Assembly: GCA_030248195.1 (NCBI GenBank)
Contig: JASAND010013449.1
Span: 1-64,000, forward strand
Origin: Trissonchulus latispiculum
Taxonomy: Eukaryota > Nematoda > Enoplea > Enoplida > Ironidae
Reading direction: 5' to 3'
DNA length: 64,000 nucleotides
The notes under the pieces are model-generated. The model worked only from the letters and a program-made list of their open reading frames with translations, searched no databases and was not told the origin of the DNA. Positions within the stretch are counted from its first letter, which is position 1. The number at the start of each line of letters is the position of its first letter. The position numbers and the translations under genes were made by a program. Positions 55,325 through 64,000 of the stretch are shown here, piece by piece.

Positions 55325-57959
55325 AAATGCAGTTTGCTTGCGGTTGCAGATTGGACCTCATATACCCAATTTCCCAGATTATCTAATCTTTTAAATCTCC
55401 ACCCGTTTACTTCCCTGCTGGTAGCTGATCGTTGGCAAAATTTGACATCCAAATGTCTTGCCAAGTTTGTAATAGTCCGACCATAGTAAGAATTTCCTAG
55501 AAGTTTGAACATTTCACCCTTCAGTGCCAAATCGGGATCGGAATCGGCTGCAGATCGATGGTAAGTTACCTCATCTCCCAGTTCTTCGAAGCAAGTTTTA
55601 GGTTTGAATTCAATTGCTTGGTGAGTTTTGTAATTTTGAGTCCGTGTTTTAGATACCACTTAATTAAGGGAGTAGCTAGAAGAATTTTCGTTCCAAAGTA
55701 ACTGCCAATTAGGCCTCTTCTAGGATGGTTCATTAGGTCGTTGAATTCGCAGAACTCCCTCATATGGTCGCCGATGTCTTCTCTAGAAATTTCCACGTTT
55801 TTGAAAATTGGAGTCATCTCAGCGAAATGTTCTTTTTTATCTTCGGGTACCTCGATGTCTATCTCTGCAAGTCCGAAAAATCTACTAGCTTGAATTTGGG
55901 TAACTAGTTGTGCGAAAGTTAAAATAGATCATTTCTTTGGGAGATTGAAGTGCTCATCCATGAACTGCTGCATATCTGGAGAATCTTTTAGTTCTTTATC
56001 AAATTCGCATTCCCATTTTTCCTGAAGATCGAAACCCCCATCTTTAATTGCCTGGGAGAATCTTTCAGTTCTTTCCCGTCTTTTAGTCCGATCCTCAGGA
56101 TCCTGGTTCCTATCCAACTCGCAACCATGTCCGTGGAAGTAGCAACCGTGAAACTGGAGGACGAGATTCTTTTCCTGGACCCACCCGTCAACTCTGGATT
56201 TTCCTATTCTTTTTTGCCCCCGTTGTAACCGTGTTCAATCCGAACTCCCAGTACCTTTGCCATATATTCTAGCCACATTGCTTTTTTCCTGCCTCTTTAT
56301 GGCCATCTTTTGAATTTCCAATTTTCTGTGGGTTTCCATTCGGCGTACATTCCTATAGGCATTTCCTGCATTGTGCACCAGAGATATAGGGCATTGGTGT
56401 CGAAACCAAAAATTTGAGCAACTTTAAAACCATTTGTAATTTCAGTAACTCTAGCTTTGTGGTATCTGTGAAACACCAACCTAGGACCCCCAACAATGTC
56501 ATCTTTTACTAATTTGTGCTAGTTTTGGGTGCATCTATTCCAGAGAGAAAGAATTGTATGTTTTGGAATTTGTTCATCATGTGTTTATATGCAAGACCAG
56601 GTAGAGAGATAGCTCCACTTTTAAACATGTCGATTCCCATAGTTTTCCAAAAGTCAACCATCTTTTCAGCTGCTTGTAGAAATGGGCCAACATCTAGATT
56701 ATTGTACCAAATTAGGAGTTCTCTAATAGTTTTCATTTTATACTTCCTCCAGGCTGCCACGAATGCTACGCGGTCTTCGTCTGAAATTTCCTCTTGTTTC
56801 AAAGTGGAGTACAACAAGTCTCTGTGAGGGAAACCCTGATCTAGAAACTCCAGGGAAGTGAAGGCTTCGCAGGGAAAGGCTCCCTTTTGTTCAGGAATTT
56901 TGAAACTTTTCAGCCACTTTTTGTGGGAAGTACCAGCTGCTAGATAGTTTGTAATGTCTAAGAAGTACAATTTGGGGGTACAGAGAGCCATGTAGTTGTT
57001 GTTCCTTTTCACCGTGTATCCTGCTTCCTGTCCACTAAGCAGCAAGTTGGTAATCAAACAAGACTTTATAAGGTTCATATCAAATTTTCCAGAGTTAAAT
57101 CCTAGAGTTGAAACAGCCATTCCTCAAATTCAGCTAGATGTTTTCGTGTTCTGCTAGACCGGAAAGTGTGGGCTCGTAAATGTCTCTAAGAAGTTCGTAG
57201 GCCTTGTCGGCTATTTCTTCCATGTAATCTTACATTCGAACTACCAGATTGTAGGGATCTCCAGTAGTTATTAGGCAGTTTGAATTCTCATAACCGGGTA
57301 CATTAGAGGCTGTAGAAACGGATGCTGGGATTAATTCCTGTTCGTAAATCAATTTTGGACCGGTTTTCTTAGAAGTTTTCTTGAACATGCACTCGAAATC
57401 GTAGGCTATTCTAAACGGGTAGTACCATTCAGGCACGGGGATTCCCAGATCACTAATTTTCTGCAGTATCGTTTTTGTAGGCCCAACTCCTCCACCAGGA
57501 AAGATATGCTTGATGCCCACCTCGCAACTTGTGGAGTGCCTCATGAAATCGTACTTCCTTTGGGGCCGGAGGACAAAAGAGAGTAGGAAAATCCAAAGTT
57601 GATGGGTGGGTTCAGGAAAAGAATATCGTCCTCCAGTTTCACGGTTGCTATTCCCACGGTCACGGCTGCGATTTGGATAGAAACCAGGATGCAGAGGATC
57701 GGACTAGGATCGTTCTGGAAAAGTGGGAATGCGAATTTGATAAAGAACTGAAAGATTCCCCCAGATATGCAGCAGTTCATGGATGAGCACTTCTTCTCGG
57801 AGTAAATTTAGGATTGTGAGCCTCGTTCATGTGCTTAGACACTGCTTTATCACTATTAAAATCTTTACCACAGCTGCAACGATGATGTTCTCCAAAGTTA
57901 CCCAAAATGATTTGTTCTAGAACCATGTTCAATTGTGTTTCACTCAATTTAAGTGCTCT
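55325..57959 (-). pseudogene. Polinton/Maverick-type protein-primed DNA polymerase B, decayed
   Basis: Minus-strand pieces in order: zinc-finger-like CSCGKDF..H....H (57959-57780); exonuclease I motif in IAYDFECMF (57544-57230); exonuclease II FNSGKFD and a YNNLD motif (57120-56509); polymerase motif A-type GFDTNALYLW..MQEMP.G (56479-56297); WLEYMAKVLG..IEHGYN, GQKR and QFHGCYFHGHGC (about 56290-55929); the SYFGTKILLATPL region (55817-55566); and motif B KLLGNSYYG (55659-55325). Motif C (DTD) is missing: homology stops at about 55330, where a sequence shared with the gag fragments begins. Several frameshifts and stops. No Polinton integrase, ATPase or capsid is nearby. The order matches Polinton/adintovirus-like polymerases. 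Confidence 0.8.
57553..57795 (+). pseudogene. Inverted duplicate of part of the Polinton polymerase
   Basis: Plus-strand frame with GQKRVGKSKVDGWVQEKN, LQFHGCYSHGHGCDLDRNQD and EKWECEFDKELKDSP, homologous to the minus strand at 56225-55929 but shorter (it lacks the SQAIKDGGFDLQ part). It sits between the zinc-finger piece and the exonuclease piece, so it was inserted inverted within the element. Confidence 0.75.
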
Positions 57960-58084
57960 TTATTATAAAATGTTTTATCGAGTACAATCACTTCAGAGCT
58001 CTCAAAAATCGACCGTTCACGACGAGAGATCACGTCCAACTGACGCGATATCAAAATTTTCACCCTTTATATACTTTTTGAAAC

Positions 58085-58200
58085 CTTGCCCTAGTACCCC
58101 CAGTACCTCCTGTACTCCCTGTACCCCCAGTACCCCCCGTACCCCCAGCACCCCCCCTACCTCCACTACCCCGGTACCCCCGGTACCCGCAGTACTCCTA
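58085..58200 (+). repeat. GTACCCCCA-type short tandem repeat
   Basis: About a dozen imperfect 9-bp units (GTACCCCCA, GTACCTCCT, GTACTCCCT). Frames on both strands (Thr/Pro- or Gly/Val-rich) are artefacts. Confidence 0.9.
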
Positions 58201-58229
58201 GTACTACCATTATTTCGGCAATGAATTTG

Positions 58230-59028
58230 CACATTTCTATTAGTTAAAAACGTGGAAGTGTAGTAGCTTTGATGGGTAAGTTATGGATTCATAAAAAGTG
58301 GAACCACCAAGGTATTTATTTTTAATCGTTGTTATTATTATCAGTTATCATTTGACTTCAGAGTAGGTTTTATTTTGGAAGCAAAATTTCCCACCTTATA
58401 ACGTCATAGCAAATATATTGTTGTTTTAAATTTTCAAGTTTTTACCAACCACTTAGGACCAGTTTTTATTGAAATATATACGTGTTTTGACTAAGTTAAA
58501 AAGCTAGTTTGATATTTTCCCAAGGCTGTGTTAGTCAATTAATTATGGGTAGCTATTGTTTAGCGAGAGGGGGCCACTTTGAAGGGAAGGGTCCTGAGGA
58601 AAAAACTTTCAATATAGTTCGAAAAACAATCAACGAAAAAATTAATATGTATTGTATTTGGTTTGGTTTTGAATATTACATTTGACAGTATAACTTGTAT
58701 TTATGAGCATATCGGATCACGATTTAACATGAAATTTTAAAAGAAGTATTTGGTGCACTTCAATTGTACATCAGTCGCAACATGTAATTATCCAGACCCC
58801 CATTTCAACCCCAACTCAATCGAAGTCCAGCAATGCTTTGTTTTCAATTTGGTCTAGTGATACTTAGCATCTAAAATATTTTTTACGAAATCTTTTCAAA
58901 CTAAACTTTTTAAATGGAACAGACCCAGCTTCCTATACTCCGTCTTTTGTAAGTTAACATTTCTATTGTTTTGTCTTTTCAAACCACAGTAACTAAGCCA
59001 TTAATAATTTCTTTTGTTTTTATTTCAG
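58230..59028. other. Upstream region of the four-exon gene
   Basis: AT-rich, no coding frame. Any promoter or non-coding first exon of the gene at 59029 would lie here. No TATA box with a convincing initiator was picked out. Confidence 0.4.
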
Positions 59029-60617
59029 GCAACTCATTATATATTCTACTTCCACACTCATTATATTTTTAACCTGAATCTAGTATACATGGCTTCGAAT
59101 AACGAAAAGCTCTATTCAGGATTCTACCCTTATTTGTATGTTTTAAAATAATAATTATAATAATAATAATAATAATTTCATTTGGTGTGAATTCTTTCAA
59201 AATACCAGTCAATCTATCTCCACTCGATAATATAGGAATTCAATTGGAACAATAGGCTAACATTTAATCAGGAATTTGAAATCACAAGATTAAAATACAC
59301 TTGGATCTGGTCAGAGTTTGGATGGTGTCTTATTGTTTTACTACTTCTCATACTAGAAGGTAAGTGGAAGTCGTTTACAGAGTAAGAAACTTTCAGATGG
59401 AAATGATTGTCCTGGCTTTTGATATGAAACAATGTAAAATATCTAAGTCATTTCTAAGTATTTATTTTAATTTGTTTTCGTGTTTCATTTCCAGGTTCGA
59501 CAAAGACGGACAATTGATTCCTGATCAAATGGTCCCAAATAAAAAGCCAGGTCCGATATCTGAATCTACCTCCACTCATACCGAGCTTCCTTTGAACTCA
59601 AAGGCCGTGGTGGTTTCATCTGTTCCAGAGGTGATTCAGACTGGGTCAGATTCCACTTTTCCCACTCATATGGGCGCGAGTGCTGTCAGTAATGATTTTG
59701 GTGACAGCTCGTTTGATATGGCTGATTTTTTAAAAGTTTTGGATAAACTAAATTTGACTACCAACATTGAGCCATCGGATTTGACCTTCTGTAACAGGTA
59801 CATAAACTTTTCTACTTCAATCATTCTTATTTATATATGACAGAAGTCTATCTTCACTTTTTAATTTCAAAATATACCAATAAATTATTTCGTTTAACTT
59901 CTCGAGAACCTTTTTTCTGTCTTGTGCCATATTAAGAATTGTATTCATATAGAAGCTTCTGTTATTTTGCTATTGTTCCAGAAACTTGAAGATTTTCTAG
60001 CAGCAGATTCCTTATGTATGCTTGACGTACGTATTTTTGTTTTCAGGAAGCAAATGAAGGATGTTGGCACCCAGACTGATACTACTCTAGAATTTCAGAA
60101 GCCTTTAGTTGTAACTATTTATGAGAAGGTACCGAGGGTTTCACATTGTGGAAAATGTGGAAAGAGTGGTCATAAAAATTCTTTCAATAAACGCACTGGA
60201 AGATTTGGATGCCTAGTTGCCGGAGAAGAGTAAGACTCTTGCTGCCAAATATAAGAATTAAATTAATACGTAAACTTATTACCCCTTTAAAAACGAAATG
60301 TGTTAATATTATCTAAATCTTTATTTACAAAGTCAAACAAGGAGTGAAACTGAAAGGGAACAATGCTTATGACTAACGAAAAACAAGTTACTTCTCAGAT
60401 AAAATTTGAATGGCCCTACGCAAAACAAAACACCAATTGGGAGAACACCCTAATACCAGAAATGCTTTTAATATAATACATCTTCCGCCATCACAACTGT
60501 CATAAATGTCGCTTTTCCCAATGACTAAACAACCAACTTAACTATACCCACTTTTTTAATTTTAGATACTATGCCAAACATGAAGAAAAGAGTACTTACT
60601 CTGTCCAGGAGAACTAG
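59029..60617 (+). CDS. Four-exon gene: zinc-knuckle-like protein with TQT motif (unrecognised)
   Basis: Exons: 59029-59135 (acceptor TTTTTATTTCAG; ATG at 59089), 59495-59797, 60047-60229 and 60566-60617 (TAG 60615-60617). All three introns are phase 2 with good GT-AG sites (TATTT|GTATGT, AACAG|GTACAT, GAAGA|GTAAGA). The product is about 194 residues: MASNNEKLYSGFYPY; a polar Ser/Thr-rich middle; a short acidic helix (FDMADFLKVLDKLNL, about residues 90-105); DVGTQTD, a TQT motif of the kind bound by dynein light chain LC8; and HCGKCGKSGHKNSFNKRTGR..C, a CxxCx4H...C zinc-knuckle-like site. If the last intron is retained the protein ends GEE* at 60233 (178 residues). A non-coding first exon is implied by the acceptor before the ATG. 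I do not recognise the family; host gene or domesticated gag-like protein are both possible. Confidence 0.65.
59148..59178 (+). repeat. (AAT)n microsatellite
   Basis: Short AAT/ATA tract in intron 1 of the four-exon gene. Confidence 0.85.
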
Positions 60618-61499
60618 TGAGATTGTCATGTGCAGTGAAAAGGTGGACTAGAACACATTTGTTAATTTTTTGTTGTTACAAGTGGTAATTGAAAGTATTT
60701 GTGAATTAAAAAGAGTTAAAAAGGTCAAGAATGGCAAAGTCAAGCTATTAAAACAACGAATTATTTGTATGCTTAGAGACGTTTCAGATTATTCTGTTTA
60801 AAGATTGTCATGTAAGATAGGGATAAACTTCAACAGCCAACGACAATTTGACATTCTGTGAATTCCGCTATACGAAGGATAGAATTACACCATGGTCTTA
60901 TAAATTATTTGTGTCATAAGATTTAATAACAAGTTACCTTTTCAGCTGCCAAGAGGCTAAATATTTTTCTGAAAGTTTAAAGCTTAGTAATGGAGAAGGA
61001 TTTGTATTAAAATCTTTACATAACTAAAATCTCCCGGTGCGCTCACCATCCATATCCATTATGTAAAAATCACACCAAAGAGCTCTATTATACCTGAGTT
61101 ATTCTGAGTTAAATTTCTATTGCAACTGAGGCGTAGCGGCGCAGTTAAAGTACACCCTTCCAACATAGTTTAGTTTGACAGCTGTTTCTATTCGAGTCTA
61201 TAGGAAAATTAATTGCACTACATCATTCTGAAGAAGATGCTAACCTTTCTAAGTGAGATGAATTAAAGCAGAACGATTAAAACTTTCTAACTTTGGTTAC
61301 TTGTTTGAATTTAATAAACTCCCCTCCTAAAATTTTCTAACTCAGAAACAATAATAACCGAACCTTTTTTACCCATGTAATAGCGTCCAGTCTATTTCAC
61401 CACTAATAAATCAAACGCCTCTCAACATTCAAAAAACAACCCGGTCTTTAATCCCTAACCCGAGAAAGTTTGCGTTAAGTTTCTGAAAGGAAAAGAATG
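60618..61499. other. No gene seen
   Basis: Nothing recognisable; AT-rich 3' flank of the four-exon gene. Confidence 0.4.
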
Positions 61500-62030
61500 A
61501 CAAATCTACAAGGTGGCGTAAAATGGTACTAAGGTGAGATGGGTGTAAAGGAGTAGAGCTTTTGGTAGGTCTAGCGCATTGGCGTAGAGCGGCATGATAG
61601 GCTAGTTTAGTTTGAGGGGTTGCAGTCGGAGAGTCGAGAACGGAGAGGTGATGAGCCCATGCTATAGCCCCCAAGCAGTTTTCAGGACTGACGGAGATAT
61701 CTGGAGGGGGGCAAGATGACGAAGGTAACGGGCAAGAGTTGAGGCAGAGGCTGGAAGCCAAGACAGGCGAACGGCGGAAGCGCAGGTAGAAAAACGCCGA
61801 AGGGCAGAAAGGTTGGAAGAGCGGGAGGACGGAGCAATGGAGGCGAGTAAAAAGGTAGCAAGCGAGGCAGAATCAGACGAGAGAGGTAAAGATCCCTCAA
61901 TCATGGAGATGAGTTTTAAAAATAAAAGAAAACATCGCTGTGAGGAAAGAAAGAGACATACGAGGGTGGGGGGAGGGGAAATCCACGAAGACGAGGAGTC
62001 AACGGTATACTTGGTCCTGAGAAAACTCAA
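61500..62030 (-). pseudogene. Tyrosine recombinase N-terminal (SAM-like) domain fragment
   Basis: Two overlapping minus-strand frames. The first includes SSNLSALRRFSTCAS then LPASASTLARYLRHLA and ISPSVLKTA. After a frameshift near 61690 the second gives LGAIAWAHHLSVLDSP, TATPQTKLAYHAALRQCARP and HPSHLSTILRHL. This is the core-binding domain layout of tyrosine recombinases of the DIRS/Ngaro or Crypton type (SALRRF, LP.S..TL..YL..LA, SPS.(I/L)..AL.AI.. H). The catalytic R..HxxR..Y domain is absent downstream. GC-richer than its surroundings, so an inserted element remnant. Confidence 0.65.
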
Positions 62031-62236
62031 AACGTGCTAGGAGGGAGAGAAGAGAGAAATTTTATAGCCAGAGTGCAAACGCAAATATACAAATTATGCT
62101 GAGAAGGCTCATTTACATGAAAACTTCTTAGTTTTAGCTTAAAAACCCTAACATTAGTAATGGCAGTTTTCCGTAAAATGTAAAAACTGTACAAAAGCTT
62201 TTCAAAAACATGCCCTATATTTTGGATGAACACCCA

Positions 62237-62290
62237 CAGAGTTGGTTGCGGGCCGGAGTTTTGCTACCCGCCCCGCCCGCGTCCTGCAGA
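62237..62290 (+). mobile_element. hAT-type terminus related to the 7.5-kb element
   Basis: CAGAGTTGGTTGCGGGCC followed by CTACCCGCCCCGCCCGC shares the terminal CAGAGTTGG and the subterminal CTACCCGC pattern with 25606-25690. The other end and a target duplication were not found. Confidence 0.45.
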
Positions 62291-64000
62291 CAAGTGATAC
62301 CCACAAAACTTTTCCTGCACTGCTGCTGTGGAAGACTAAATTGAAACGGCAATTTTCGTTTTATTAGGTATTTCAATTTTATCGCTAACTTCCTTAGTGC
62401 AAGATAAATACTCTGAAACAATCGTTAAAATGTGTGCAAGCGAATAATGTATTAGATTTTTTGAAAGCTAAAACAAATAAACGAAGAATAAAATTCTCTT
62501 TTCTTGATGACAGATATTTCAAATTCTTTATCGAGCTCGAAGCTTTTACCATGCTTTTAACGTACGAAACTGGAAGGAACGTTTATGGACGAGCAAGAAT
62601 ATTTATCAGTAAACGTGTGATGTGAGCCTGACATATGAAGCCACAACTAAATATCATTAATTGCTGCAGCTGAAATCGATTATTGGGCAATTTGCCGTGC
62701 CCAGTATATGATCCATAGTTTCAGGGATTCCGCAGCAAGCCGTTCAAACGATGTAGCTTTGAACCTGAATAGGCATAACATGACTGCAATACCAACATTT
62801 TGTCTTGTTGAAAATATTGGAATATAATTTTCTTTAAAAACCGTAATCTACTGTTTAACCGTTCAGCTTCCATTTTTACAAAACAGTTTGACACGGAGTG
62901 TGGGCAGAAGTGACGCATCTGCGGCCACAAGGGTCCCAATTTGTACCAGGGGCCATGAAGTCTATAGTGGATAAATGTGACTTGGCAAACCCCTAGTGCG
63001 CCAGGCTCATAAAATGAGAGCCATTTGGTGGGACTTTGCGAGTAGACTGGACAAGATCCGGATAGGACTTTGACTAGTGGATTAAAATCATGCTACTTTG
63101 ACTAGGTCACTGTCTACGGAACTCAGATTTTGGCCATCGCTGTAGAATTTATAGTTAAACAGTGCTCAATCGTTTGCTGGTTTCTACGTCGCAGGATGTA
63201 ATTCAGTCATTACCAGGTGACGAAACAGTAACGATATAACTATATGACTATATGAGATAATATGTATGACTTTGCCGCAAAATTTGTTGTCAGAATTTCG
63301 ACTGCTGCAGGTGTACTTCAGTTATACCTAGCAACAAACAGTAACAATTTAACGAGTAGTCTAACGTAATGTAATCAAACCAACTGACATTGATTTGTTG
63401 ATTGTTGATAATTTTTGATAAAATTTGACTTGCCATGAATCTCGGCAAATGGCAATTGAGGATTAATAAATCTTCTGTCTGCATGCCACAAATTTCTGTG
63501 ATTAACATATCGTTTTCCCCGTCATAACAGGTCTGACACAGGTTGCACCTTTCATTAAGCGATATACTGTATATCTTACAATGTTCTGTACTGTAACGAC
63601 TATGTATCTAGCGAAAGTAATTTATTGTACACTGTAGTTTTGTTAATAGTTTTATTCTCCTTTAATAGGCAATTAATAATTGAGTTAATTGGAAGGTGTC
63701 TAGTTTTCATCACTGTCTGCTCAGTTGAATAGGGTAGCCGGCAGATTCAAACTTGCGCTAGCCGCTAACCTATTGAAGCAATTGTATCTTATTTAGTAAG
63801 TTTTGCATAATGTCAAGCTCTTGAAAACGTAACCACCGTTTGAGTACCAAGTCGTATCTACCCCCGTCCTATTACGTCTCTTTTCAAGCTTTGTTTTGGT
63901 CAGTTTTAGATAGTTTGGGATGAAGTGCCTAACTAGAAGCCAACTAAAACAACAATTGATGTTAATAAAAATGCAAAGTCAATAATAGCTATCAAATTTA
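62291..64000. other. No gene or element recognised
   Basis: AT-rich; short frames only. Confidence 0.4.

Noticed and set aside
57907..58232. Thr/Pro-rich and Gly/Val-rich proteins on opposite strands
   Set aside because: Both come from the GTACCCCCA tandem repeat.
59982..60026. AG/GT-bounded 45-nt block as an extra exon of the four-exon gene
   Set aside because: Including it puts a stop in frame after the phase-2 junction.

Overview
The window is nuclear DNA of an invertebrate animal. It is AT-rich, intron-bearing and crowded with transposons. The evidence for an animal is an adhesion-type (family B2) G-protein-coupled receptor gene, rhodopsin-like receptor copies, GT-AG introns with good pyrimidine tracts, and a metazoan set of mobile elements (Tc1, hAT, TTAA-target foldbacks, BEL/Pao, Polinton, a tyrosine-recombinase element). 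A possible ZAD zinc-finger remnant would hint at an arthropod, but that is weak. I saw no rRNA, convincing tRNA or CRISPR.

Layout. 1-7.25 kb holds three related copies of a peptide-receptor-like rhodopsin GPCR on the minus strand. The fullest copy has two frameshifts; another is split by a foldback element inserted at TTAA. Two further TTAA elements follow (4.39-5.11 and 6.16-7.25 kb). 7.3-14.6 kb is non-coding but rich in perfect hairpins. It includes a six-unit heat-shock-element palindrome at 9.23 kb and a GC-richer repeat that recurs inverted at 23 kb. 14.6-25.4 kb is repeat remnants: a tandem pair at 18.3/19.7 kb, a possible ZAD domain, a CA repeat, a hAT element with an 8-bp target duplication, and a 75-bp direct repeat. 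25.47-33.70 kb is a nested block. A TTAA element of about 680 bp carries inside it a 7.5-kb hAT-type element with a perfect 8-bp target duplication. That element in turn contains a large palindrome, two exon-like coding blocks (one with a PPKKRKV nuclear-localisation motif) and a Tc1 transposase with one stop codon.

34.49-47.99 kb (minus strand) is the main gene, an adhesion GPCR. Its exons encode extracellular Cys-rich (C-type-lectin-like) modules, a Thr-rich stalk, GAIN-like segments, TM3, TM4, TM5, TM6-TM7 and a C-tail with an overlapping polyadenylation signal. GPS, TM1 and TM2 were not found, and one splice-phase mismatch remains. Its introns are full of foldback MITEs. One of these sits in what would otherwise be a 30-bp gap between the TM5 and TM6 coding segments, so the present intron looks transposon-made.

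48.5-58 kb is a graveyard. It contains two BEL/Pao gag fragments (one is the empty site for a TTAA element in the other), a foldback, a 62/63-bp minisatellite, a Ser/Pro-rich broken ORF, and a decayed Polinton-type DNA polymerase with an internal inverted duplication. 59.03-60.62 kb (plus strand) is a compact four-exon gene for a zinc-knuckle-like protein with a TQT dynein-light-chain motif. 61.5-62.0 kb is the N-terminal domain of a tyrosine recombinase. The last 1.7 kb shows nothing recognisable.
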